From the NCBI GenBank assembly GCA_913056245.1, contig CAJXME010000027.1, positions 1-9,376 of the forward strand: a stretch of DNA of 9,376 nucleotides, read 5' to 3'. This DNA is from an uncultured Alphaproteobacteria bacterium. GTDB lineage: Bacteria; Pseudomonadota; Alphaproteobacteria; Puniceispirillales; UBA1172. Shown piece after piece: positions 1-7,474 of this stretch (position 1 is the first letter of the stretch; every line of letters begins with the position of its first letter). The position numbers were made by a program, and so were the translations under genes. The notes beneath the pieces are model-generated. The model made no database searches. It saw nothing but the letters and a program-made list of their open reading frames with translations, and was not told the DNA's origin.

Positions 1-1842
1 TTTGCCTGTATAGGCACAGGCCGTAACAACATGATCTTTTCTGACAGCGTTAAGCGCGTGGGAAGTCATAACAGTGATCCCCATTTCCATGATACGCTGT
101 TGGATTTTCTCTTGTTCCAGAGTGTTAACAGTCCATTCTGATATTTTAGCGGCTGGCGTGATCAAGGTTACATGGCATCCGGCTTGGTGTAGTTTTTCAG
201 CCAAAATTCCGCCCATATAATAATGATCATCGTCATAGATCAGCACCTGTTTTCCCGCCAATCGATCAAAAGCAAAATCCCCCGCCATGATATCATCGGG
301 CGTGTAAAGCGGCATGGCGCTACTGATCGGTATTGGTTTCAGATGCGCCCTTGCCGTGCCATCGCGGCGCCAGACCGAACCCGTGGCGATGCAAATATGC
401 TGAAAACCAAAACTCATGACGTCATCAGCGGTGAGGGGGCTGTCGCGATAAATCGAAACATTGGCCATGGGTTCTATTTGACCCAGGCGGTAATCCATCA
501 CCCGCCCCCAAGCCGAAAGATTGGGCAATAAGCGTTCTTTTGCGACGCGGCCGCCAAGCGTGCTTTTGGCTTCGGCCAGCGCCACGTCATAGCCGCGCCC
601 CCCCAACATGCGTGCCGCTTCAAGGCCAGCAGGGCCTGAGCCAATCACCAAGACCGTTTCGCTGTCGCCCTTCGCGGGTTTGTTTTCCGGATGCCAGCCC
701 TTGCGCCATTCTTCCATAAAGGAGGGGTTTTGGGTGCAGCGCGAGATCGACATGGTCATATCGCCGGTGACGCAAATATTGCAGCCGATGCATTCACGGA
801 TATCCTCAAACCGCCCTTCTTTAATTTTATTGGGCAAGAACGGGTCCGCGATTGATGGCCGCGCCGCGCCAATGAAATCGAGAATGCCAGACTTGATTTG
901 CCGCACCATGGCATCGGGCGAGGTGAAACGGCCAACCCCCACCACAGGCTTGGACGTCAATTTTTTAATCCCCGCAATTAAGTCTTCTTGCGCGCCTTCA
1001 TCTTTGAAACGCGAAGTGCCGGAACAATCTTCCCAAGTGCCATGGGCGAGGTCCCAAAGATCAGGCAGATCGCCGTGCATCTCAATGCAATCGCGCAACT
1101 CGCTGTTGGAAAAACTCAAATCATCAAAGGCTTCATCAAGGGATAACCGCACCGTCACCCCCATGGTATCCCCCACGGCTTCGCGAATATCGGTGATGAC
1201 TTCCCGCATAAAGCGGCTGCGGTTCTCAAGACTGCCACCATATTCATCATTGCGCTTATTGGTGGTGCGCGACAAGAAATGCTGGATGATGCCAAAGCCA
1301 TGGGCGCCATAAAGGCAAATCAAATCATAACCGCAATCGCGGGAGCGTTTCGCGGCATTGACATACCAGCGGCGCACACCACGGATTTCATCTTTTTCTA
1401 AACTGCGGGCGCTGACGGGATCAGACGTAAAGGTCAAGATCGGCCCACCCGTCGCGGCGAGCGGCACTTCTTTGGTGTATAGATTGGGCCCATTGATGCC
1501 GGAATAGGCGAGTTCAATTCCCGCCAACGCGTCATGGGATTTCATCGCCTCCGCCATCTTAGCCATCATGGGCATATCTTTATCTTCCCACAGCCGCAAT
1601 TCAATGAAAGGCGAGATTTCACTGGTTTGATGAATTTCCACCTGTTCCGTGAAAATCACCCCCCAGCCGCCTTCTGATTTGACACGCCGCATCTCCGCCA
1701 CCGCCGACGGGTCACGATAACCGCCGCCATTGCAATGCGGCACTTGATAAAAGCGATTCTTGGCGGTCACAGGGCCAATCGCCAGAGGCTCAAACAAAAG
1801 ATCGTATCGTGACGATGGGCGGGAAGACTGATCGTCGAGCAT
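1..1842 (-). CDS. Amine dehydrogenase of the TMADH/DMADH/histamine dehydrogenase family (partial, 3' end outside window)
   Basis: Flavin/iron-sulfur enzyme expected to deaminate an amine oxidatively to an aldehyde and pass electrons to ETF in the cytoplasm. I translated 614 codons; the frame is open to the window edge, so roughly the last 80-120 residues are missing (family about 690-730). An N-terminal Old Yellow Enzyme-type barrel carries VPHC with Cys37, matching the Cys30 of TMADH that binds FMN covalently. Tyr178 and His181 (YGAH) match TMADH Tyr169/His172. Cys351, Cys354, Cys357 and Cys369 form the 4Fe-4S cluster (CIGCNIC, then CTQN). GSGPAG at 401-406 is a dinucleotide-binding loop, and VLIYDDDHYYMGG at 533-545 resembles the ADP-binding domain. 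Substrate-pocket residues differ from TMADH: Gln67, Trp270, Asp361. The ATG overlaps the amidase stop by one base (TAATG), with GAGAGGA seven bases upstream, so it is translationally coupled. The family call is firm; the substrate is unknown. Confidence 0.93.
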   Translation of the reverse strand, partial: MLDDQSSRPSSRYDLLFEPLAIGPVTAKNRFYQVPHCNGGGYRDPSAVAEMRRVKSEGGWGVIFTEQVEIHQTSEISPFIELRLWEDKDMPMMAKMAEAMKSHDALAGIELAYSGINGPNLYTKEVPLAATGGPILTFTSDPVSARSLEKDEIRGVRRWYVNAAKRSRDCGYDLICLYGAHGFGIIQHFLSRTTNKRNDEYGGSLENRSRFMREVITDIREAVGDTMGVTVRLSLDEAFDDLSFSNSELRDCIEMHGDLPDLWDLAHGTWEDCSGTSRFKDEGAQEDLIAGIKKLTSKPVVGVGRFTSPDAMVRQIKSGILDFIGAARPSIADPFLPNKIKEGRFEDIRECIGCNICVTGDMTMSISRCTQNPSFMEEWRKGWHPENKPAKGDSETVLVIGSGPAGLEAARMLGGRGYDVALAEAKSTLGGRVAKERLLPNLSAWGRVMDYRLGQIEPMANVSIYRDSPLTADDVMSFGFQHICIATGSVWRRDGTARAHLKPIPISSAMPLYTPDDIMAGDFAFDRLAGKQVLIYDDDHYYMGGILAEKLHQAGCHVTLITPAAKISEWTVNTLEQEKIQQRIMEMGITVMTSHALNAVRKDHVVTACAYTGK

Positions 1843-3296
1843 TACTTCGTCCTCTCATGCTGCAAATCAAGTTGGGGGGTGAAACGCGCGATAATTCGGT
1901 CAAGCGAAGATTGCCAGCCGCGCAGCTCTTCAAGGGCTGTGCCAATGCTGATGACCGCGGCGTCATCAAACCGCTGACCAATAATCTGAATGCCCGTCGG
2001 CAAACCAGCCGCCGTCAAACCCGAGGGCACGGTCAGGGCAGGGCATTGGCCAATCGAATTAAAAACACAAGTCATATCCAGTCCTTCAAGACGGCCATCA
2101 TCGCCCAATTTGGTGTAATCGTCTTCGCGCCCTTCGAGCAATGGGGCTGGCAAAGCCATGGTGGGGCATAAGAGGGCATCAAAGCCTGTCATCGCTTTCG
2201 TGAAATTCTGCCATTGTTTGGTGCGGATGTCATCAAGGCGGCGAAAAGATACCGCGCTCATGGCCAAGCCGCGATCGACCAATGCCAAAAAGTCTGGGTC
2301 CATCTCATGGCGGTGATCGGCCAATAAATCTTCGACGGCGGCGGCCAAATACACACACCAATAATCATACCACGTATCAACGATATGGGGACTCCAGCCC
2401 AGATCAATCTCTTCGATGGTTGCACCCGCGGATTCCAGCGCCGCCACCGCCGCGTTGAATTGCGCCGCGACCTCAGGGTCAACGGCAAAAAATCCAAGGT
2501 CAGGAGAAATGGCAAGCCGCCATGATTTGGGGTCAGGCGCGTCATTCGATAGTGGCGTGGGGTGCATTTGGCTTAAAATATCCGCGTCATCAGGGCCACT
2601 CACCACTTCCATAAACAAACGAATATCCGCCATGGTTCGGCCGAGAGGGCCAAAATGCGAGATCGTGTCAAACACCGTTGGCAGAATATCCATGGGGATG
2701 CGACCAAGGCTAGGCTTAAGGCCGATGACGCCGCAAAGCGCGGCAGGGATACGCACCGACCCTCCCATATCCGTGCCTTCCGCCAAGGGAACGCATCCCG
2801 TGGCCACCGCAACGCCCCCGCCGCCCGATGAGCCGCCGGGGGTTCGGCTTTCATCAAATGGGTTTCGGGTATGGCCAAAGAGCGGCGAGCGCGTGAAACT
2901 AGAATGGGCAAATTCAGGAGTGGTGGTGCGCGCCACAATAATCGCGCCGGCCGCTTCAAGACGCTGCACAATCACCGGGTTGTGATCCCCGAGTTGATCC
3001 TTGAGCGCCGCAGAACCGCGGCTGGTGGGCTTGCCAAGAAGAGGGGTGAATTCTTTGATCGCCACCGGCACGCCTTCAAGAGGACGAGGGGGCTGGCCTT
3101 GCTTTAATCGCGCGGCGGCCAATTGGGCTTTTTGCCGAGCCTCATCGTGATAGATCGCGGTGAACGGGTTAAGCGCGTCTTGGACAAGATCGCATCGCGC
3201 AAGGCTATTCTTGATTACCACCTCAATGCAAACCTCGCCTGAGGCGACGCCAGAAACAATGGACACTGCATCGAGAGGAGGTGTGAGGCTAGCCAT
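1842..3296 (-). CDS. Amidase-signature family hydrolase (GatA-like amidase)
   Basis: A 484-residue enzyme of the amidase signature family, which hydrolyses amide bonds to acid plus amine or ammonia. The Ser-cisSer-Lys triad is intact: Lys81 in VPVAIKE, Ser156 in the GGSSGG loop, and nucleophile Ser180 in TDMGGSVRIPA. The 75 and 24 residue spacings equal those I recall for GatA. Length is normal for the family. It has no signal peptide, so it is cytoplasmic. The context argues against tRNA amidotransferase GatA: no gatB or gatC is adjacent, and it sits between a polyamine-type importer and an amine dehydrogenase. A role releasing an amine from an acylated or amide substrate fits, but this is inference; the family has very broad specificity. 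It begins 42 bp after the binding-protein stop. Its start has only a weak GGA at 3304-3306, which overlaps the foot of a hairpin. Its TAA stop overlaps the next ATG by one base. Confidence 0.93.
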   Translation of the reverse strand: MASLTPPLDAVSIVSGVASGEVCIEVVIKNSLARCDLVQDALNPFTAIYHDEARQKAQLAAARLKQGQPPRPLEGVPVAIKEFTPLLGKPTSRGSAALKDQLGDHNPVIVQRLEAAGAIIVARTTTPEFAHSSFTRSPLFGHTRNPFDESRTPGGSSGGGGVAVATGCVPLAEGTDMGGSVRIPAALCGVIGLKPSLGRIPMDILPTVFDTISHFGPLGRTMADIRLFMEVVSGPDDADILSQMHPTPLSNDAPDPKSWRLAISPDLGFFAVDPEVAAQFNAAVAALESAGATIEEIDLGWSPHIVDTWYDYWCVYLAAAVEDLLADHRHEMDPDFLALVDRGLAMSAVSFRRLDDIRTKQWQNFTKAMTGFDALLCPTMALPAPLLEGREDDYTKLGDDGRLEGLDMTCVFNSIGQCPALTVPSGLTAAGLPTGIQIIGQRFDDAAVISIGTALEELRGWQSSLDRIIARFTPQLDLQHERTK

Positions 3297-3304
3297 GGGT
3301 CAAT

Positions 3305-3328
3305 CCAGTGGCGCCAAAACGCCACTGG
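3305..3328 (-). promoter_or_regulatory. Perfect 9-bp intergenic hairpin upstream of the amidase start
   Basis: On the transcribed strand, CCAGTGGCG and CGCCACTGG pair perfectly around a six-base TTTTGG loop. It fills most of the 42-bp gap between the binding-protein gene and the amidase. No run of U follows, so it is not a classical intrinsic terminator. Its downstream foot (3305-3306) overlaps the only Shine-Dalgarno-like GGA of the amidase and ends eight bases before the ATG. Likely roles are protecting the 3' end of the binding-protein mRNA, as reported for hairpins between binding-protein and downstream genes in other ABC operons, and damping amidase translation. The structure is seen; the role is inferred. 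Confidence 0.7.
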
Positions 3329-3338
3329 TCGATAAGAT

Positions 3339-4373
3339 TTACTTTTTCAGGCGAGTCCAAATCGCGTCATAGAGCGATTGCGTCGCCTGATCACAAACCT
3401 GAACGAAGACACCCGATGGCGCATCCGCTGGCGGATTGTTTTCACGCGCTTCAGCCAATTCAGGGTCAAGATAAGGCGCAACCCCTTTGACGCCCGCCGC
3501 GTAACGCGCGTAATTGGTGACAGCCGCGGCATTTTCAGGCTCAAGCAAGAAATCCATGAATTTCAGCGCCGCCGCCCGGTTTGGCGCGTCTTTCAACAAA
3601 ACGACGTTATCCATCCAAACGATATACCCTTCTTTTGGATAGGCGTATTTAAGGGAGGCTTTTTCAGCGCGCGCTTTAGCGCCAAAACCATTCCAGATCA
3701 TGCCCGCGCTCGCGTCGCCGGAGACCAGCACATCTTTCGCGCCGTCAGAGTTAAAAGAAGCCCAATGCTTTTTCGCGCCGTCAAGCATTTGCGACAGCGC
3801 CTTCAACTGAGCCTTATCGGTGCTGCATTGCGGAAAGCCCATATGAATTGATGCCAAGACCAGCGTTTCGCCGGCGGTATCCAGCACATTGACCTTGCCT
3901 TGCAGTTCTGATGGCGGGTTGAAGATGATGCCCGTGGTGTTGATATCACCGCTATAGACATTGGTGTCCACTGAGAAACTGGTTGACCCCCACTGATAAG
4001 GGATCGAATGTTTGCGGCCATTGTCGAAATCAACATTGAGCCATTTGTCTTCGATATTGCCGAAGTTTTTCAATTCCGATGGCGAATAGCTGTCCAGCAT
4101 GCCTTCGCCGGCCATGATTTTCACCATGTAATCGCCCGGCACGGCGACATCATAACTGCCCAACGCACCGGCTTTCAGATTGGCCAGCATGGCTTCGTTG
4201 GAATCATAGGTGTCCATCACCACTTCGATGCCGGTTTCGGCGGTGAATTTGTTCAACAACTCCTGAGGGATATATTCAAACCAATGATAGATTGAAAGTT
4301 TTTCAGCGGCGACCGCTTGTCCCGTGGCCAGCACCATCGTTGCTGCCGCCATAAGTTTTGTGAATTTACGCAT
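3339..4373 (-). CDS. Periplasmic substrate-binding protein of a polyamine-type ABC importer (PotD-like)
   Basis: A 344-residue binding protein that captures substrate in the periplasm and delivers it to the permeases encoded upstream. The N-terminus has a Sec signal peptide (basic MRKFTK, hydrophobic core, likely cleavage near AVAA/EK, residue 23). The mature protein follows E. coli PotD closely in pattern: HWFEYIP at 30-36, SIPYQWG at 123-129, FNSD at 207-210, GMIWNG at 224-229 and WMD at 253-255. Trp31, Glu33, Trp227, Trp253 and Asp255 match PotD pocket residues (Trp34, Glu36, Trp229, Trp255, Asp257) as I recall them. At the PotD Asp168 position this protein seems to have Thr166, with Glu169 matching Glu171. 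I chose the ATG at 4373 over an upstream in-frame ATG at 4466 because it starts the signal peptide and follows GGAGGA at a spacing of seven bases. Polyamine or related amine uptake is likely; exact ligand unknown. Confidence 0.92.
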   Translation of the reverse strand: MRKFTKLMAAATMVLATGQAVAAEKLSIYHWFEYIPQELLNKFTAETGIEVVMDTYDSNEAMLANLKAGALGSYDVAVPGDYMVKIMAGEGMLDSYSPSELKNFGNIEDKWLNVDFDNGRKHSIPYQWGSTSFSVDTNVYSGDINTTGIIFNPPSELQGKVNVLDTAGETLVLASIHMGFPQCSTDKAQLKALSQMLDGAKKHWASFNSDGAKDVLVSGDASAGMIWNGFGAKARAEKASLKYAYPKEGYIVWMDNVVLLKDAPNRAAALKFMDFLLEPENAAAVTNYARYAAGVKGVAPYLDPELAEARENNPPADAPSGVFVQVCDQATQSLYDAIWTRLKK

Positions 4374-4489
4374 TGTTGTTTCCTCCGTTTTTGTTTTTGA
4401 ACAAAACTTTTTATAAAAGCCTAATGGATAAATAGATTTCCGAAAACAAATTTTTGAACCACGCACCCTCGCGGGTTTAATAAGTCGGG
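4374..4489 (-). other. 116-bp AT-rich spacer between permease and binding-protein genes
   Basis: This is the only long gap inside the leftward operon. In the transcribed direction it holds an imperfect stem (AACCCGC paired with GCGTGGTT, one bulged T) near 4457-4477, then AT-rich DNA including TTTTATAAAAAG, then a 7-bp AT-only inverted repeat (TTTTGTT/AACAAAA) just before the ribosome site. I cannot identify a convincing -35/-10 pair. It could hold a secondary promoter or a 5' structure that raises binding-protein output; neither is proven. Confidence 0.4.
4381..4386 (-). promoter_or_regulatory. Strong ribosome binding site of the substrate-binding protein gene
   Basis: GGAGGA lies seven bases before the ATG at 4373. 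It is the closest to consensus of all the ribosome sites in the leftward operon, fitting the usual need for more binding protein than membrane components. It also decides the start, since no comparable site precedes the in-frame ATG at 4466. Confidence 0.8.
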
Positions 4490-5299
4490 TTATTCTTGAC
4501 GCCCCATGCGGCTGATCAGATAGGAAATCGACACCAGCACAATCGAAACCGTCAACATCAAGGTGGAAATGGCCATGATATTCGGCTTAATCCCTTGCTT
4601 GACCGCGCCGAAAATCGCCGTCGGCAAGGTTTCCACCCCTGCGCCTTTGACAAAATTCGTGATAATGAAATCATCCAGCGAAATGATAAAGGCCAGCAAA
4701 AACCCCGACAGAATGCCCGGCACCATCAAGGGAAATAGTATCAACCGAAAGGTCTGCCCCGGGGTGGCGTAAAGATCACGCCCCGCTTGTTCGTAGATGC
4801 TGGAAATGCCTTGAAGCCGCGCGGAGATCGGCAAATAGGCAAAGGGAATGCAAAAGACAATATGCGCCAGCAAGATGCTTAGCAAACCGCGATCAAACCC
4901 GATCACCGAAAAGAAAATAAGCGTCGCCACCGCGGTGACAATTTCCGGCACCATCAGCGGCAGATTGATCAGACCAAAGGTGAGCGATTTGCCCTTAAAG
5001 GCTTTGCCGCGCACCATGGCAAGAGCGGCGGCGGTGGCTATAACGGTGGAGACGATGGCGGCCATCACCGCGATGATCAGCGAGTTCACCGTTGCGGTTT
5101 TGAACTTTGCCGCCTCAACGCCATAAAAGACTTTTTCATACCAATGCAGGCTGAACCCGCCCCAGATCGTGATCGATTGCGAGGCGTTGAAGGAATAGAT
5201 CATCACAATAATCAACGGCGCGTAAAGGATGAAAAAACACGCTAAGGTGATTTCGCGAAACCCGGGATACCATTTGACCTTTTCGGTTGCGCGCGCCAT
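4490..5299 (-). CDS. ABC importer inner-membrane permease, PotC-type
   Basis: A 269-residue permease close to the length of E. coli PotC (264). It has about six hydrophobic segments at roughly 15-37, 70-97, 107-130, 138-158, 186-211 and 241-263. The EAA loop that docks on the ATPase is visible as [19 protein letters not shown] from residue 169. [19 protein letters not shown] near 36-54 and [11 protein letters not shown] near 207-217 are close to the corresponding PotC segments, supporting placement with the polyamine permeases. I chose the ATG at 5299, which lies one base after the stop of the preceding permease gene (TGAGATG) and has a G-rich stretch upstream; an in-frame ATG at 5341 would add 14 residues and overlap the neighbour. 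It should form a heterodimeric channel with the other permease. Confidence 0.92.
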   Translation of the reverse strand: MARATEKVKWYPGFREITLACFFILYAPLIIVMIYSFNASQSITIWGGFSLHWYEKVFYGVEAAKFKTATVNSLIIAVMAAIVSTVIATAAALAMVRGKAFKGKSLTFGLINLPLMVPEIVTAVATLIFFSVIGFDRGLLSILLAHIVFCIPFAYLPISARLQGISSIYEQAGRDLYATPGQTFRLILFPLMVPGILSGFLLAFIISLDDFIITNFVKGAGVETLPTAIFGAVKQGIKPNIMAISTLMLTVSIVLVSISYLISRMGRQE

Positions 5300-5300
5300 C

Positions 5301-6236
5301 TCAATGCCCCCGTGACGTGGATTGCGTTTGGTTGCGGGCATAGACCAACAAAATGCCCATAATGATGGTGAGCAAAATCATCGACACCGCCGCGCCAAAT
5401 GGCCAGTCGCCGGCTTGGCCTTTGAATTGTTCTTCCACCAGCGAGCCGATCATAAAATTCTTCGCCCCGCCCAAAAGATCAGGCGCTAAAAACGCCCCAA
5501 GGCTGGGGATAAAGACAAGGATACAGCCCGCGATGATGCCTGGTTTGACCGAGGGGATCACGACGCGAAACAAGGTCGACCACCGGCCGGTATAGAGGTC
5601 TGCCGCCGCTTCGGAGAGCACAAAATTATACCGTTCAATTGACGCGTAAATCGGCAACACCATAAAGGGCAGATAAGAATAAAACAGCCCCAACTGCACC
5701 GCAAAAGCGGTATTGATCATGCGGATCGGCTCATCAATCATGCCCATGGCCAGAAGCCATTCGTTGATAGGGCCGGTGTCGCGGATCAAAAACTTCATTG
5801 AAACCGTTCGGATCAAGAGATTAACCCAATAAGGGATGGTCACTAGAAACAGCAGCATGGATCGCGATTGCGGCGGGCTGGTGGCCATAAAATAAGCAGT
5901 GGGAAAGCCAATCAACAGGCAGAAGATCATGGCGAATAACGCTTGGATAAAGGATCGCCAAAAAATCAACAAATAGGTCCATTCGATCTGCGGCGGCTCA
6001 TCGCCAAAAAGACCGCGATCGAGAAAAAACTGATCATAAGCTTCTAAGGTAAAGGTCCAAATGACGCCACCACGGAAATCTTGCGTCAGGAAGGAATAAA
6101 CGAACATGATCAAAACCGGCACCACCAGCAAAATGCCGATCACCACCCAAGACGGCAGCAATAAAAGTCCGACCCGGCCTTCGACAATCGAGGCTTCGGC
6201 CTTATTCGCCGGTGATGACGACAACAGCCCCGCCAT
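5301..6236 (-). CDS. ABC importer inner-membrane permease, PotB-type
   Basis: A 311-residue permease with a short polar N-terminal extension (about 20 residues) and six likely membrane segments at about 22-49, 89-116, 126-150, 176-200, 225-250 and 279-300. The EAA cytoplasmic loop is [20 protein letters not shown] from residue 208, followed by IPSVKPGI, the typical pattern in PotB/PotH-like subunits. It partners the PotC-type permease to form the translocation pore for the bound amine. The ATG overlaps the TGA of the ATPase gene by one base (TGATG), so the two are probably translationally coupled. There is only a weak GGA before the start, consistent with reinitiation after the ATPase gene. 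Confidence 0.92.
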   Translation of the reverse strand: MAGLLSSSPANKAEASIVEGRVGLLLLPSWVVIGILLVVPVLIMFVYSFLTQDFRGGVIWTFTLEAYDQFFLDRGLFGDEPPQIEWTYLLIFWRSFIQALFAMIFCLLIGFPTAYFMATSPPQSRSMLLFLVTIPYWVNLLIRTVSMKFLIRDTGPINEWLLAMGMIDEPIRMINTAFAVQLGLFYSYLPFMVLPIYASIERYNFVLSEAAADLYTGRWSTLFRVVIPSVKPGIIAGCILVFIPSLGAFLAPDLLGGAKNFMIGSLVEEQFKGQAGDWPFGAAVSMILLTIIMGILLVYARNQTQSTSRGH

Positions 6237-7333
6237 CAGTGATCCAACATTCGAATGGCGTTGAGATTCATATCAATCTGAACCGATTGCCCGGGCTTAA
6301 GAGCGCCTTCAACGCTCGTGTCATTCTGCACCCGCGCCAGCAACGAGATGCGGTCATCAACCCGAACATGCAATTGCGTGTCCGTGCCAAGATAAGACAG
6401 GTCTTGCACCGTGCCAATCAAGGCTGATTTTGGCGGCTTTTTGCCCACCGGTTTGATGCTGAGATGTTCCGGCCTGATCATGATGGAGAGCGGTTTAGCC
6501 GCATCAATCGCGTGATCAATTTCAAGGGGGATCGCTGTGCCATTGGCCAATTTAACGCGACATTTGCCTCCACGCATCGGCTCCGCCGTCACGTCAAGGA
6601 TATTGGCCTCACCAATAAAATTGGCCACGAAGTGATTTCGAGGGTTGTTGTAAATATCTTGCGGCGATCCAATTTGCTGCACTTCACCATTGCTCATCAC
6701 CGCGATGCGATCAGACATGGCCAGCGCTTCTTCTTGATCATGGGTGACAAAAACAAAGGTGATGCCGGTTTGTTTTTGAATGGCTTTGAGTTCTTCGCGC
6801 ATCGCTTGGCGCAATTTCAAATCGAGCGCCGATAGCGGCTCATCCAAAAGCAAAACCTTCGGCGCCGGCGCAAGCGCGCGAGCAAGCGCCACGCGCTGCT
6901 GTTGGCCGCCTGACAGTTCATGGGGTTTGCGTTGGCCATATTCCGTCATCTGGATCAGATCAAGCATAGCGGCGGTGCGGGCTTTAACCTCATCCGCGCT
7001 TTGCCCTAGCCGTTTCAAGCCGAAGGCCACATTGTCCGCCACCGTCAAATGCGGAAACAGCGCGTATTGTTGAAAGACCGTATTCACGGGGCGTTGATGG
7101 GGCGCAAGGGTTGAAATATCGTCACCGTAAAGCCGCACTTGGCCTGCCGTGATCTCTTCAAAGCCAGCGATGATGCGCAACAAGGTTGTCTTGCCGCAAC
7201 CTGAAGGGCCTAGCAGGGTGAAAAATTCATTGTCGTGAATATCGAAACTCACCTCTTTCAGCGCCGTCACCGGATGATGGCGGTGTGGATAGACCTTAAC
7301 AATATGGTCAATATGCAATGCAATTTTGGTCAT
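6236..7333 (-). CDS. ABC importer ATP-binding subunit, PotA-type
   Basis: A 365-residue ATPase that powers the importer from the cytoplasmic side. All motifs are present and intact: Walker A GPSGCGKT at 42-49, Q-loop VFQQY at 86-90, signature LSGGQQQR at 140-147, Walker B LLLDEP at 161-166 and the H-loop THDQEEA with His198. The region after about residue 240 is a C-terminal TOBE-type domain with the usual RPEHLSI at 287-293, as in PotA and related carbohydrate/polyamine importers. I start at the ATG at 7333, preceded by AAGGGGGC at suitable spacing. The frame continues upstream to an ATG at 7411, but those 26 residues do not look like this family's N-terminus and would cover most of the control region. 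It is the first gene of the leftward operon. Confidence 0.94.
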   Translation of the reverse strand: MTKIALHIDHIVKVYPHRHHPVTALKEVSFDIHDNEFFTLLGPSGCGKTTLLRIIAGFEEITAGQVRLYGDDISTLAPHQRPVNTVFQQYALFPHLTVADNVAFGLKRLGQSADEVKARTAAMLDLIQMTEYGQRKPHELSGGQQQRVALARALAPAPKVLLLDEPLSALDLKLRQAMREELKAIQKQTGITFVFVTHDQEEALAMSDRIAVMSNGEVQQIGSPQDIYNNPRNHFVANFIGEANILDVTAEPMRGGKCRVKLANGTAIPLEIDHAIDAAKPLSIMIRPEHLSIKPVGKKPPKSALIGTVQDLSYLGTDTQLHVRVDDRISLLARVQNDTSVEGALKPGQSVQIDMNLNAIRMLDH

Positions 7334-7358
7334 AACGCCCCCTTGAAGAAAATTATTT

Positions 7359-7382
7359 TTGCATATTCTGTGGGGCATGCAA
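7359..7382. promoter_or_regulatory. Inverted repeat TTGCAT-N12-ATGCAA, candidate operator
   Basis: Perfect six-base arms TTGCAT (7359-7364) and ATGCAA (7377-7382) are separated by 12 bp. The centre-to-centre distance of 18 bp is not an exact number of helical turns. It lies 26 bp before the ATPase start, where a repressor could block transcription of the importer operon. Being short, it could arise by chance in AT-rich DNA. Confidence 0.35.
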
Positions 7383-7439
7383 TCCTTATTGATCATTTTT
7401 CTTGGTTGCAAATTGATGAAACTGCCCTGAACATAGTCT

Positions 7440-7455
7440 CTTTATGAGAATAAAG
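7440..7455. promoter_or_regulatory. Inverted repeat CTTTAT-GAGA-ATAAAG upstream of the aldehyde dehydrogenase gene
   Basis: Six-base perfect arms around GAGA, ending 7 bp before the ribosome site of the aldehyde dehydrogenase gene. It could be a small operator or a weak 5' hairpin in the leader. The location is suggestive; the short AT-rich arms make chance occurrence possible. Confidence 0.35.
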
Positions 7456-7462
7456 TGATGAA

Positions 7463-7468
7463 AAGGGG
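7463..7468 (+). promoter_or_regulatory. Ribosome binding site of the aldehyde dehydrogenase gene
   Basis: AAGGGG ends six bases before the ATG at 7475 and supports that start. The upstream ATG at 7458 is in a different frame. Confidence 0.7.
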
Positions 7469-7474
7469 AAGACG

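Larger units (their letters stand above)
7334..7474. promoter_or_regulatory. Divergent control region between importer operon and aldehyde dehydrogenase gene
   Basis: These 141 bp separate two start codons that point away from each other, so promoters for both directions should lie here. The segment is clearly more AT-rich than the flanking genes. I see no confident TTGACA/TATAAT pair on either strand. It contains two dyads (listed separately), a TGATCA palindrome at 7390-7395, a TTGCAA at 7406-7411 that repeats the half-site theme of the first dyad, and a repeated ATTGAT at 7388-7393 and 7412-7417. The arrangement suits a shared regulator responding to the imported amine, but no regulator gene is in the window. 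Confidence 0.6.

Noticed and set aside
608..1312. Plus-strand open frame of 234 codons
   Set aside because: It lies wholly opposite the amine dehydrogenase gene, whose minus-strand reading gives continuous family motifs. The plus-strand translation has no recognisable domain and atypical composition.
2416..2985. Plus-strand open frame of 189 codons
   Set aside because: Antisense shadow of the amidase gene; rich in Pro, Ser and Arg, with no recognisable domain and no ribosome site of note.
1842..3296. tRNA amidotransferase subunit GatA
   Set aside because: The triad is shared by the whole amidase signature family, no gatB or gatC is adjacent, and the gene sits inside an amine transport and oxidation operon.
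3378..3851. Plus-strand open frame of 157 codons
   Set aside because: Antisense shadow of the binding-protein gene; Arg- and Phe-rich, no domain.
4374..4466. Upstream extension of the binding protein to an ATG at 4466
   Set aside because: It would bury the signal peptide 31 residues inside the protein, while a strong ribosome site precedes the ATG at 4373.
4457..4477. Intrinsic terminator between the permease and binding-protein genes
   Set aside because: The stem is imperfect with a bulge and is followed by CAAAAATTTG rather than a U-tract. A stop here would cut the importer operon before its binding protein.
6464..6835. Plus-strand open frame of 123 codons
   Set aside because: Antisense to the ATPase gene, whose full motif set is on the other strand.
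7334..7411. Upstream extension of the ATPase to an ATG at 7411
   Set aside because: The extra 26 residues are unlike ABC ATPase N-termini and occupy the divergent control region; the ATG at 7333 has its own ribosome site.
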